Assembly: GCF_029168945.1 (NCBI RefSeq)
Contig: NC_083605.1
Coordinates: forward strand, 7,261,280-7,325,279
DNA from: Cannabis sativa
Taxonomy: Eukaryota > Streptophyta > Magnoliopsida > Rosales > Cannabaceae
Direction of reading: 5' to 3'
Length of the DNA stretch: 64,000 nucleotides
A program made the translations under genes and the position numbers. Shown piece after piece: positions 22,001 to 32,210 of this stretch (position 1 is its first letter; every line of letters starts with the position of its first letter). The notes under the pieces are model-generated. The model was not told where the DNA came from. It did no database searches and saw nothing but the letters and a program-made list of their open reading frames with translations.

Positions 22001-22443
22001 TGGGCAGGTAATGCAGATGATAGAAAAAGTACTAGTGGTGGATGTTTCTATCTTGGAAACAATCTGGTTTCATGGCATAGCAAGAAGCAAAACTCAATCT
22101 CTCTGTCCACAACTGAGGCTGAGTACATTGCGGCGGGTAGTTGTTGTACCCAATTGTTATGGATGAAACAAATGATGGCTGATTATGGGTTTGATTTGAA
22201 AACTTTAACCATCTTCTGTGATAACAACCTGTTACTATAAACATTTCTAAGAATCCTGTTCAACACTCTCGCACAAAGCACATAGACATTCATCATCACT
22301 TTATTAGAGAGCTTGTGGAAAATAAAATTCTTGTCTTAGAATATGTTGAAACTAGCAAACAAATTGCAGATATTTTTACTAAAGCTCTTGACTCGATCCG
22401 ATTTATTTCTCTAAGGAAATCCTTAGGGGTTTGTACTGTTTAA
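19094..22443 (+). pseudogene. Copia 1 pol (protease, integrase, reverse transcriptase, RNase H)
   Basis: In order: second zinc knuckle CHFCGVKGHIRPKC; protease WYFDSGCSKHMTG; GAG-pre-integrase with WHEKLGHIHF and CGPCQLGK; integrase core with LLHMDLMG, RSDHGKEF and NGVVERKNRT carrying the D, D, E residues; RT with YQMDVKSAFLNG and YVDDIVFGST; RNase H with FSDADWAG, STTEAEY and QHSRTKHIDIHHHFIREL. Lesions: an in-frame TAA at 20621-20623 between integrase and RT, and a frameshift near 22237 in RNase H, after which the frame runs to the stop at 22441-22443. These enzymes would mature, copy and insert the element; this copy needs help in trans. Confidence 0.95.
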
Positions 22444-22457
22444 TGCTTTTGTTTTTC

Positions 22458-23161
22458 ATAATCCTTGATATTTGAGTTGTCTTAGAGTTCATAATGTCTT
22501 GTCTTTGTCCTAGAAGAAAATTTCAACCTTATAAGAATTTCAGTCATTATTTTATTGCTAATGTTGTAATGTTATGATGTCATACAGGTTTGTCAGGAAA
22601 ATTGTTCACTCCTCCCAGGAATATTCAGGTTCATCAAACAGTGTTGTGTAAGCTACCATTTTCGAATAATGCTGTTCAAAAACTGTGTGTTCAAGCTCCA
22701 TTGGATGAATAGAGCTACCTATCTCAATGTGTGAAAGCCATCTCTGAGTAAGTTGGAACTATGTAATTAGGAGTTATGTAGAAGATACGCTACCATTGAA
22801 AAGGGCTACCATTGAGATAGTGTGACAGCGTCTCCTATGGGTACAATTTATCAGAAAAAGTCTTTTTGACGAATTGGGCAATGTTCCATGCTTACACTTT
22901 CACACACTAATGCTTGACACAGTTTGTGGTAAAAATTTGTTTATTCTCGAAAATGGTGTTATAAAACTATTACATACTGTTTGATGTGCTTTAATATTCT
23001 TGGTGATGGAGTCAATTTTTCCTGTGAACTGGTATGACCTCATTCTATTACTTCATTAGTTTGAAAAAATAATTTCTGATTATTCTTATGAGTTTGATTT
23101 TTCATCAGGGACAAAGACAAATGGACATTGTGAATTCTAGTTGCAAAAATATCAAGGTTAT
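22458..23161. repeat. Long imperfect inverted repeat after pol (arms ~300 bp)
   Basis: The left arm (22458-22763) is complementary to the right arm (22881-23161) over almost its whole length, roughly 75% by eye. Anchors: CCTTGATATTT with AAATATCAAGG at the outer end, TTGTCTTTGTCC with GGACAAAGACAA, GTCATAC with GTATGAC, CATCAAACAGT (22632-22642) with ACTGTTTGATG (22976-22986), ACCATTTTCGA (22655-22665) with TCGAAAATGGT (22947-22957), AAACTGTGT with ACACAGTTT, and TGTGTGAAAG (22728-22737) with CTTTCACACA (22897-22906). The apex is about 117 nt. It starts 15 bp after the pol stop codon. Confidence 0.88.
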
Positions 23162-23910
23162 TTTATTTTTCTATATTTTAATAAAAAAATAAAAAAATAA
23201 AAAAATAATAAAATAAAATAAAAAAAAAGGGTTCGTGATCGAGTTGTCAAGTGAGCTTTGTTAAAAAATTTTTGTTATTTTTTTGTTATGTTTCATTATG
23301 TTCTTAGACACAATTTTTGCTCTTAAGTGGTGATTAGTGCTTTTTGTGTCTTGGTGTGTTCTCTTGTTCTTTATTTGCAATTTTTCTTTGGGGGGCATTT
23401 TTTGAAAAAATAAAAGAAAAAGGGGGGCATATTTTTTCTTTTCGAAATTTTTGTTTTCGAATCCTTGTACATTTTTTTTTCTTTCTTTTATTTTTTCATT
23501 TTATGGAAACATGTTTTAATTGTATTTATTTATTTAGAATGTTTCCTTTATTTTGTGGAGATTTTGTCTTTTTGGTGGCTATTTCGGTTTTGGTAAGGGT
23601 TTTTAAATTCTTAAATTTTGTGGGGATTTTTGGTTTCCTTTTTCCATTTAAGGAAACATTGACCAAATTTTGAAAAACCTTTTTTGGTTTCCTTTTTTCT
23701 CTCCACACGTGAGTCAAAGGTAAGGAGGTTACTTTCCTTTTCAATTATTTTTCTGATTTTGGGTAAGTAAAATCAAATGCTATATATGGTCAACTACCCA
23801 TTAACCCACGATCACCACTCTCTCTTCTCTTTCCATTTTTTTTCTCTCTCAAAGGTCTAACTTTTTTTCAAAGTGTAAGAGTGCTTGTGTTCTAGGATTT
23901 TCAAAGGAAA
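23162..23910. other. T-rich post-pol spacer of Copia 1
   Basis: Low-complexity A- and T-rich sequence. A long T-rich open frame (23344-23673) lacks an ATG start and encodes a Phe-rich string dictated by composition; I do not call it a gene. A TATA-like TATATATGG at about 23782 and a CT-rich tract (23815-23860) precede the small ORF at 23911. Confidence 0.5.
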
Positions 23911-24087
23911 ATGGCCAAAACTAAGAATGCCCAATCGTCCAAGAAGCCCTCTCGTGGCTCTGCTTCTGCTTCTACAGAAATGGGTGAATTCAACTTGTGT
24001 TTAGGGAGAATAGCGACAAGTCAAGCCTTGCTTCTCAGGAAGATGGACAACATCATGAAATACTTCCGACCCAATGATGATGAATAA
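23911..24087 (+). CDS. Small post-pol ORF of Copia 1 (58 aa, unknown function)
   Basis: ATG at 23911 in a good context (AAAATGGCC), ending TAA at 24085-24087. The N-terminal 22 residues are basic and Ser/Ala-rich (MAKTKNAQSSKKPSRG then SASAS). The rest is a short amphipathic stretch (GRIATSQALLLRKMDNIMKY) ending PNDDE. There is no membrane segment. SIRE-lineage elements often carry an extra, envelope-like or unknown ORF here; this could be a remnant or unrelated. Its composition is much less T-biased than its surroundings, and a TATA-like box and CT-rich leader lie upstream. Whether it is translated is unknown. Confidence 0.45.
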   Translation: MAKTKNAQSSKKPSRGSASASTEMGEFNLCLGRIATSQALLLRKMDNIMKYFRPNDDE

Positions 24088-24480
24088 GTGGTTCAATTCT
24101 CTATCTCTTGCTTTTTATTTGTGAATGCTTAAACTATTATGACCTTGTTCATGGTTTTTGCTATCTTTGGCTCCTTGATAGACAAAAAGGTGGAGTAGTA
24201 CTTATTTTTTTGGATTCATTGAACTCTTTGTTACAACTCTGGACCCTTGGTTTTAGGGGGAGTTGCTTGTTTGTGGTTTAACACTTTTCCGTTTAAAAAG
24301 TTGTGTTCTTCGGTTTGCAAGCTTTTCCGTCCAAAAAAAAGTTCTATGTTTTATGTGTTAGAGAGCTTTCATGCAGAGGGAGTATTTTCTATACTCTTGT
24401 ATCTTTAAAAAGCTATTTGCTTTGGTTTCTAACACTTGATGCAGGTTTTCTCATAATAAAATGTTTTGTCAATCAAAGTG

Positions 24481-24494
24481 CCAAAGGGGGAGAT
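24481..24494 (+). other. Polypurine tract of Copia 1
   Basis: CCAAAGGGGGAGAT directly precedes the 3' LTR start TGTTAATTCC; it is the expected plus-strand primer. Confidence 0.9.
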
Positions 24495-25777
24495 TGTTAA
24501 TTCCATTTTTGGCATTTTTAATTGACAAAAATATTTTATTATTTATTGTATATTTTCGGCTGGTATACATTAATATGGTTTCCTATTTGGTGTATTCAAA
24601 CTTGAAAGGAAAGTTATCTAGCTTTCCTATTTTTGGAAAAAAGGTAAAAATGGTAAGTTTGGTTACCCATTTCGTTTTTATCTAACCAGCTGTGTAATCT
24701 GATCTTGTGTTGAGTTTCCCATTTTCTTAGATTAGGTTTCTTGAAGAGAAAACCGGAGCTAAACTTTCTTTTTCTATAAAAGGAAAGTTGTAGTTACTAC
24801 CCACGATTCTGTAGGTACAGAAACGGAAATTCCTGGACTGATTGATGAATTATTTTAGGGAAGTTTCTAGTGGGTTGAGGTCTTGTTCAGACCGAATGTA
24901 AGCTGTCTATGAGATGTATATTCATTATAAATACATCTTATAGTAGCTAGGTTTTGTATCTCTTTCACACACTTAGAATTATATTCATATCTTAAGGAAG
25001 GAGTGTCTTTGTTATGTTAACTCTTTTATTCACTTTCATATCATAAGAAAAGAGTGTCTTTGTTTTGTAGAGAAGAGTTGTTCTACTCTTACTCTGTTTA
25101 TTTGTTGTTTGTATTGTCTTGAGTCTGTATTCAAGTCTACAACGAAGAAGAACATCAGTGCACCTTCGGGAGAAGGGTATTTACAAGCTTTCGGGAGATT
25201 GCTTTTGAAGTCTTGCATCGGGAGGATACAAGCACACCTTCGGGAGAAGGGTTTTTACAAGCTTTCGGGAGATTGCTTTTGAAGTCTTGCATCGGGATGA
25301 TACAAGCACACAACCTTCGGGAGATGGTTGTATAGGCTTTCGGGAGATAGCCTTTAAGCCTTGAATCGGGAGGATTCAAGCACTCTTCAAGGTGATCGAA
25401 GGGAGTTCGAGCTCTTGGAGTTTTATCAAGATTCGGTTAGTAGGTGGAATACATCAAGCTTGCGGCATACAATAAGAGGGAGTCTATTTATGCATAAGTC
25501 AATTACTTTGTATTTTTGATACCGATCTAATGAATCTTATCTCTGGGCGTGGCCCCGTGGACTAGTAACAATCTGAAAGGATTGTTGAAACCACGTACAA
25601 AAATCTTGTGTGTTTTTACTTTTATGCACTGTTTGTTTTTCTGGGTTTCTCTGGAGTTACAGAGTTGTATTCTGTAACTACGGAAAAACTGTTTTCAGTA
25701 CCAGTTTTATTATTCCGCATTTAATTAATCACTTAATTAAATAATCAAACTGGGAATATTAAAATACGGAATTTCAA
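24495..25777 (+). repeat. 3' LTR of Copia 1
   Basis: 1283 bp, nearly identical to the 5' LTR. Differences noted by eye include bases near 24515, 24543, 24557, 24735, 24770, 24799, 24846 and 24999, and an extra A near 25685. The target duplication TGCTT follows at 25778-25782. Confidence 0.95.
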
Positions 25778-25782
25778 TGCTT

Positions 25783-26562
25783 GGTCATGTTGGGAATTTT
25801 CTGGTTTTGCAGCTGTTGGCAGGGAGCCTTTGTCTCTGCTGATATGGCTAGAAGAGTCTGCAAGCCGTGTGGACAATGAGACTCTGTGCAAAATTGTGAT
25901 GTTGTGTTGGGCTCTATGGTCAACAAGGAATGATTTAATTTGGCAGCAGCATGTTCAAATAGTAAGGGATGTGGTTGTTTTTGCAAACTCGAGACTTGAT
26001 CAATATTTGAAAGCTCAAGGTAGGGGGAATATCCCTTTGCTGTCACCACTTAAAGAAGGTGATGGTTCAGAGCGGTGGATTAAACCGGATACATGTATCA
26101 AGCTCAATATTGATGCAACCACTTTTGATCGGGACTTTAAACATGGCTACGGGTGTGTGGTGAGAAATACCAATGGGGAGCTGGTCTCAGTTTTTTCTGG
26201 TTTTAAACATGGTAATGTTTCACCCGAATTAGCAGAAATAATGGGCATTAGAGAGGCACTAAGCTGGCTCAATTGTCACAACTACACACGGGCAGCCATT
26301 GAGACAGACAACTTGGTCTGTGTCGAAGCTATTTGGAGTGCAGAAAGTTTTGCTTCTGGTTTCGATTTGGTTGTTGAGAAGTGCAAGAACATTCTTAAAA
26401 ATTTGTTAAATGTTTCGTTATTTTTTGTTAAGCGTTCTGCGAATCGTGCCGTGCATTTCATTGCCCGGCATTCTATTTCTCTAGCTGAACGTATGTTTCT
26501 TATTAATAGTGTTCCTTTGGATTTGATGTCTATTCTAATGAGCGATTGCTACTTCTATTCAA
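25783..26562 (+). pseudogene. LINE ORF2 RNase H domain (after the Copia insertion)
   Basis: The frame resumes after the target duplication with VMLCWALWSTRNDLIW, the typical linker after the zinc-binding region. RNase H follows: KLNIDATTF (first Asp), GYGCVVRNTNGELV, ELAEIMGIREALSW (catalytic Glu), AIETDNLVCVEAI (Asp) and VKRSANRAVHFIAR (His/Asn region). Plant L1 elements often carry this domain at the ORF2 C-terminus. The frame stays open to the poly(A) tract. Confidence 0.9.
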
Positions 26563-26580
26563 AAAAAAAAAAAAAAAAAA
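26563..26580 (+). other. LINE poly(A) tail
   Basis: An uninterrupted A run after CTATTC, closing the LINE. Its length and purity suggest moderate age at most. Confidence 0.85.
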
Positions 26581-26948
26581 CAAATGAAAACTTTCATGTT
26601 AATTACTATTCTTGAAGAAGTATTAAGTTTACTTAGATCATTACTCATCATTATAATTGAAATTTCTTTTTTAATAAGTAATATATGTATATTTTTGTTT
26701 TCTGCCTGAAAATATAGTATAGGCATAATATTACTGTTATTACTTAACATAACAAAACCTTTTACAAAATAGAGCACACAAGTTGTTTTCTACATTATTA
26801 TTGGAACTACTAAACATAACAAGTTTACACTCATTCATCAAATGACATGCTCACAGGAACTACAAATAAATTTCTAAAAATTAATGAGTTCCTCACATGT
26901 CCAAATGATTTGAATTAAGTAAATATATATAGTCTAAGAACAGACTTC
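26581..26948. other. Region between LINE tail and anion-channel stop codon
   Basis: AT-rich; contains the presumed 3' UTR of the SLAH3-like gene on the minus strand. I see no other gene. The LINE and the channel gene are convergent here. Confidence 0.5.
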
Positions 26949-29156
26949 CTAAGGTTGTTCACCATCAGACCTCTGAACATTCTCAGAAGCTTCCAAGTCT
27001 TTTGCTTCAGAGTCTGTAAACTTCAAGAAGTTGTCAATGTCTTTTGAGTAATCTGAGCTCAAGTTCTTTATTAAAGGGAACCACTTCTTATGTTTAGGCT
27101 TTCTGTCACTAATGGCAATGGCAAGATCATTAGGAAAGAGGTCTCTGAACACAAAAGCATGCAAAATTGTGGAAACAAGAAGAGCTGAGACTGTGAGAGT
27201 TGAAGCCAATGAAAGAATGACTGCCAGAGATTGAGTTACAACATTAGTGACTTCATTTGAATATTTGATCGCTGCAATGGCAGCTCCAGTCATTGGGAAT
27301 GTATATGCCCACCATGCCAATGAAAATCTGTTCATTAAAGAAAAAAGACAAGTGTTAGAGAACTATGCCATCAAAAGGGGTAAGAGGTACTTTCATATCA
27401 GAGTTGTTTAGGCCATGACTTACTTGAATCCTCTAAAGAAATTGACCCGAACAGCCTGCGAAATGTCAAGAAAGAAGAGAAGGATTTAGTTAAGGAACAA
27501 ACAAGGAAATATGAACTAAGATTTCTTTGAAGTGTCAAGGAGACTAACCAGTGAGAAGTAGAGGAACAAGGCGATGAAGTAAGCTATTCGCGAACCATAA
27601 TCAAAGGAGCCTTGGAGCTTTGCCCAAGCCATGGAAGCTACACTAGGTGCTGCAACAAAAAGAAAGAAGACTGGATGCAGTTCCTTTGGGAGAGTTTCAT
27701 TTGTTGGAAGTCTCTGGTATAGTGTTACAAAAAGAACCATGTAGTGAGCCATTCCAATGGCGAAAAAGAAGATAGGACCTTCAACTAGTCCCATTGAGGC
27801 ACCTAATAAAGCCCCAACAAAGTTTCCAACAACTGAGAGATGGTTTGAAGGATTAGCCACTTTGGAGAGTCTTCTTTGGCCTCCTGACATCCACTGTCCA
27901 TAAATCTTAAGCTCAAGACAGAAGAATGGAGTCATCAAAATGTACCAAAGAGCAGGATGAAGGTACTTAGTAAGTGAAGGTGGAACTCCAATAGCTAAGA
28001 ACAAGAGTGAAATCCATGGTGCAAAGAAGAAGTTTACACGAATAGGATGATAGTATTCGCGACGAACTGCTTCGAAGTAGAGTAGACATTTCAAGGAATA
28101 GAAGAAGAAGACTAAAATGACAAGAGACACAGAAATGCACCACAGAATAAGGTTGATCATTAGGCTTATATGGAGAAATTTTGTGGAGGAAGAACTGGCC
28201 AAAGTTTTCCACAAAATGGCTTGGCTAGTCACACCAAGGCATATACCAAATGAAGAGATGGGAAACCTTAGAAGAAATGGCCATCTCTTGTCATCAGGAA
28301 GTAGTATTTCCTCTGAAGCCTGAGATTTTATCAATACAAAGAAAATTAGATAAAGAAAAAAACACCATAAGATGAGAAAAGAAGGAAAGAAAGAAAGTTA
28401 CCCTAAGAGTCTCAAGTTCTGGCCCTTCCAATGCATCGAAATATCGGTCAACTGGCAAATTATCAATCTCAGAACTCTTCAACACAACATCATCTGGCTG
28501 GCTTTCTCTTTGAGGCTTTCCACGCAGGTTTGTGATCTGCCTCTCCAGTTTTCCAGACCATGTTTTGAAAGAATCAAACCTCCTATCAATTGTTCTAGCA
28601 CTCGGGTTAACCGGCAGCATAGGCGCGGTTTTTATGTCCATTGGCTGGGAATGAAACTTAGCTGGTTTAGGCAACTCGCAGCTGGCACTCTTGGCTGCAC
28701 CATTTGAATCAGTCACTTCATCAAAGAGAACCTTCTTGGTGCTGTTCACATGAGCTTGAATAGGAGATGGTGGCATGCTTATTGAAACAGAGTGAATCCT
28801 TTTATGAGTTTGATTTGGCTCTAATTCAGGACTTGGGATTTCAACAATAGGAATTTCAATCTCCTGGTTTAAACAATTAAAGTTAAAGTGATAAATAAAT
28901 AATTAGAAAAAAAAAAGGATGATTCAATTCAAAGATTGAATTTTTGTTGCATTTAACTCACTTTAGATTGCAGATAATTAAGCTGTTCTTGTTGTGGATA
29001 TTGAACATTGCTTAACCGGCTTGGCTTATACGTAGTGTTATCAAAGCCAGAGACTTGGTTTGATGAAATGTATTTGATGAGTGATGGAGTTTCAGGGCTT
29101 TTTTGATCTGTAAATTCCTCCACAACATTCTTGTTGTTGTTGTTGTTGGGTTCCAT
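26949..29156 (-). CDS. SLAH3: S-type (slow) anion channel, SLAC1/SLAH family, SLAH3-like
   Basis: Five exons on the minus strand: 29156-28962, 28863-28402, 28319-27549, 27455-27424 and 27327-26949. All introns are GT-AG, and the 1839 nt give 612 residues without a stop. A long cytosolic N-terminus contains RRFDSFKTWSGKLERQ (159-174), a likely kinase-regulated region. The membrane domain starts at PDDKRWPFLLRFPISSFGICLG (about 227) and shows the family motifs YGQWMSGG (359-366), AHYMVLFVTLYQRLP and NFFRGFKFSLAWWAYTFP. F497 in that last motif aligns, as I recall the family, with the pore-gating Phe of SLAC1. Ten membrane helices are expected. Family members conduct chloride and nitrate at the plasma membrane, in guard cells and roots, activated by SnRK2 and CPK kinases. 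Length and long N-terminus fit SLAH3 better than SLAH1/4; SLAH2 is not excluded. It appears intact. Confidence 0.93.
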
Positions 29157-29186
29157 AATGAAAATTAAAAAACCAGCTTCTGATTC

Positions 29187-29522
29187 TGAAAACGCATCAA
29201 AGAAAACCAGAAGAGAAAAATGAGCACAAATGTTGAGATTTACTTTGATTTGTTATTATTCATAATCAGAAGAAGGAGAAAAAAATGGGACAAAGGCTAA
29301 TCAGCGCCGACAATTTCTGACTCATTTGAGTCAGTCAAATATCTGACAAACAAGTCAAATCAATAACATATTATTCATTGTAAAGTAACATTTTCTCATC
29401 ATTACCATTACATTGTATACATACTGTTGATTTTCTACAACCCCTTTTTCAAACTACTAATAACAAATCCAAACAACATTCCATTTTTCAACAACATTTT
29501 CGGAAAAAGAAAAAGAGCTAAC
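29187..29522 (-). other. Probable 5' UTR intron of the SLAH3-like gene
   Basis: On the minus strand a donor CTAAAG|GTTAGC at 29522 and an acceptor TTTTCAG at 29187 bracket 336 bp. This leaves a short UTR piece (29186-29157) before the ATG. Predicted from splice-site context only. Confidence 0.55.
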
Positions 29523-29649
29523 CTTTAGATGTTCAACAATGAAATTGATGAAAACCCAGATGAAAAAACAGAGTGGTATATTGAAGTGACAGACAGAGCA
29601 GAGGAAATAGAATTAATATGGTGAGAAAGAGAGAGAGAAGAAGATGATG

Positions 29650-29700
29650 AAAATAAGTCAAGGAGAGACACGTTATAGAGTTATAAAAACAGCTAATTTA
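29650..29700 (-). promoter_or_regulatory. Putative core promoter of the SLAH3-like gene
   Basis: On the minus strand TTTTTATAAC (about 29690-29681) is a TATA-like box. About 30 bp further the sequence becomes CT-rich (CTTCTTCTCTCTCTCTTTCTC, 29645-29620), typical of plant start regions and 5' UTRs. Confidence 0.45.
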
Positions 29701-29902
29701 TAGTCCCATGAGAAAAGACAGTGCAGTAGTTGACAAGGATTAATGTATTAAGATTTTTGATAATAATATTATTAGTGACTACGGCTACTTTACTTTAAGG
29801 TGACGCGTTCATGCAATGAGACACCGTAGACAACAATACTACTATGCATAAGTAAGCATGCAATTCTAGGATTCTTCCTCTTAAATTATGAATAATTTAA
29901 TT

Positions 29903-30079
29903 GAGAAATGCTAAAGGGTACCAGTGGTGTCTAGCACCTTCTTATGTGTAAGTATTGTTGTTGGTCCAATTAAATATCGGGTCTCACATAATTTAATATA
30001 ATAATTTTTAGGGAGTATCGTTAGCCAATCGTAACGTTACATGTCGAGAAAGTGTTAGACACGCCTAATAGTAATGCTC
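29903..30079. mobile_element. ~177-bp MITE
   Basis: Ends GAGAAATGCTAA and (inverse) GAGCATTACT are imperfect inverted repeats. A stronger inner pair is GTGTCTAGCACCTTCT (29927-29942) with AGAAAGTGTTAGACAC (30047-30062). TAATT flanks both sides (29898-29902, 30080-30084). Non-coding; superfamily not assigned. Confidence 0.6.
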
Positions 30080-30084
30080 TAATT

Positions 30085-32210
30085 AATTAGGTAGGTGTTT
30101 TTATATATCTATATATAAAATGTATGAACAAACACAAAAGTTAAAGACAGCTTTTTGTTTGATTTGTCATCTTCCTCTACCATTTTTTTTTTTCCATTTT
30201 CAATTCTTTGAGATAGGAAAATTAGGTTTGACTCTGTAAAAACTAATATATAAATTACAATAATCACATTTGTTTTATAAAAATATAAAGAAAAAAAGAA
30301 ATGGGATATCATGGTACAATACCTACTTTTTGATTCCTTATTTCTAAAAGAAAGTGCCTAGAATTTGGAAGAGAATAATCGAGCCCAGTAACACTCTGTC
30401 TTCTTCTTTTCTATCATAAAAAAAAATATTAATTCATTAAATAATGGCTGTCTAAATGCAAAATGATTAAAATTTTATTTAATAATAAATCATTTTTTGA
30501 AAAATAAAATTGAATTGAATGCTTTCTCTCAAAACAAAATTGAATTGAATGCAAGAATAAATAAATTTGTAAATAATGAATGTGATTGAAGAAATATTAA
30601 TTAATGGTCCAAATATATATGAAAGTGACACAACAAATTAAATTTTGAACATCAAAAGGAAAAGAAAAAAAACAATATCTCAAGGTTTAAAAATTAAAAT
30701 AATCACGCAGTCAATTTATTTTGATTTGTATGGAATCGTAACATTCATAAATATCATTAATTTTTTATTATTATTTTATTTTATTTTATTGTGATGATAC
30801 AAATGATAGATAAACTTGAATAGTTGTTAAACATATAAGAAAACAGCCGTACAAATATTAAAAACTATTAAAGTCAAAACGAAAAAAGAAATGTTTGGCA
30901 AAATAAACATAATATATATAATATATGGTAAGTCATAATCATATAATGCCAGCAAAATAACATGATTAATTAAGTCCAATTTTGATATGAAATTTTGAAT
31001 TGTTGTTCAACTAAAAAGTATATAGTAATTGCATAACAACAAAAGATATTGTAAAACAAAGATTAAATTCAACACTTTCTTTGTCATTACAAATCAAATA
31101 ACTTTGTCTCTTAATTTTAAAATTACCTAAAAGAAAAAATTATGTTGCTATCTAAACTTAAAATATATACATTTGAAACAAATGAAAACAAGCAAGTAGC
31201 ACACCTATTTTCTTCATATATTATTTTAACTTTATGATAGGATCGAATATGCTTATATATGAGTAAAAAATATTCAATAAAATTGAGATGATGTTGTAAT
31301 TTATTATATGTGGGATTTGAGTTTGGAAATAATGCCACCACCAGTGTGGAATATACTGAAAAATAAATAAATATATATAGGAGAAAATACATGTGATACA
31401 GAATTATTAGAAGTCAAATTAAAAATGAAAAATTGTACAATATATTATATAAAAATTGATTTTTGTTTGTAACTATTTGACAAGTTGCAGTACTATCGTG
31501 ATCGAGTCCCCACAAATACAGCTATGGCATTTATATGTACCATATTTATTCTTTATTTACACAATCAATTTTAGTACATCACGTCTCTCATGATTTTTTT
31601 TTTTATGTAAGAAAACAGTAAGATAGATTATTAAAACAAAAAACTAGTAAAATGCATCTTATTTCAATATCTTACCCAAATTTATGATAAAAAAATATAA
31701 TATAATAACTAAGACACACTTAAATTATATATATTATTATTTTAATAATCTCAACTAATCAATTAAGAGTAAAAAAAATGATATATCATCCCTATTGAAA
31801 AATATTAATGACTAATATTTAATATAATTACTCAAAATATATATACCTTAGCTTGCACTAATTTATAATAGAAAGCTCGCTGTAATATAGTATTTTTAAT
31901 TTTATTTTTTTATAAAAGACATAAAAAGAAAATACTATATTTAGCACCGCATTTAAATATAATATAATTATAAATTATAATGAAAAATAATATTGTAGAA
32001 TTTATATTTTTATAAATACATGTATACATATGGTATTTCTTCTATTATTATCGATCCAATAATATGCATGCAGGCTAGTTTCTGGGAATGTTCTCATCTC
32101 TTTTTAATCTAAACCATAATTGTCTCACAAATTCTATTTCTTTAAATTTAAGCCTTTGACAATAATAGTTCTGAGCATATAATTTCATGCATTTAAATAC
32201 TATATATATA
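30085..32210. other. AT-rich intergenic sequence
   Basis: No supported coding exon, RNA gene or element boundary. Open frames here (for example 30109-30312 and 31123-31392, minus) are short and follow AT composition. Confidence 0.5.

Larger units (their letters stand above)
16224..25777 (+). mobile_element. Copia retrotransposon 1, SIRE/Maximus-like, full length
   Basis: A complete 9.55-kb element: 5' LTR 16224-17505, primer-binding site 17507-17518, gag and pol 17578-22443, about 2 kb of extra sequence, purine tract 24481-24494 and 3' LTR 24495-25777. Order protease-integrase-RT-RNase H defines Copia. The gag start (RPPLLNESNYPYWKVRMRAFI), two zinc knuckles, LTRs near 1.3 kb and long post-pol region fit the SIRE/Maximus lineage. 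By eye the LTRs differ at about 12 substitutions plus one indel, so insertion is recent. At least four coding lesions make it non-autonomous. Confidence 0.95.
12500..26580 (+). mobile_element. L1-type LINE, interrupted by Copia 1
   Basis: LINE sequence covers about 12500-16223 and resumes at 25778, ending in an A run at 26563-26580. Order: end of ORF1, endonuclease, reverse transcriptase, zinc-binding region, [Copia insertion], RNase H, poly(A). Without the insertion the element is about 4.5 kb. The exact 5' edge against the Gypsy-like sequence is unclear, and I found no convincing target duplication. Multiple frameshifts and a stop show that it is dead. Confidence 0.9.

Noticed and set aside
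22235..22443. End of Copia 1 pol taken as a truncated RNase H
   Set aside because: The missing C-terminus is present in another frame up to 22443, so this is a frameshift, not a truncation.
23344..23673. 109-codon hydrophobic open frame in the post-pol region, reminiscent of a membrane envelope protein
   Set aside because: No ATG start; the Phe-rich sequence follows from the T-rich composition, and there is no domain or conserved pattern.
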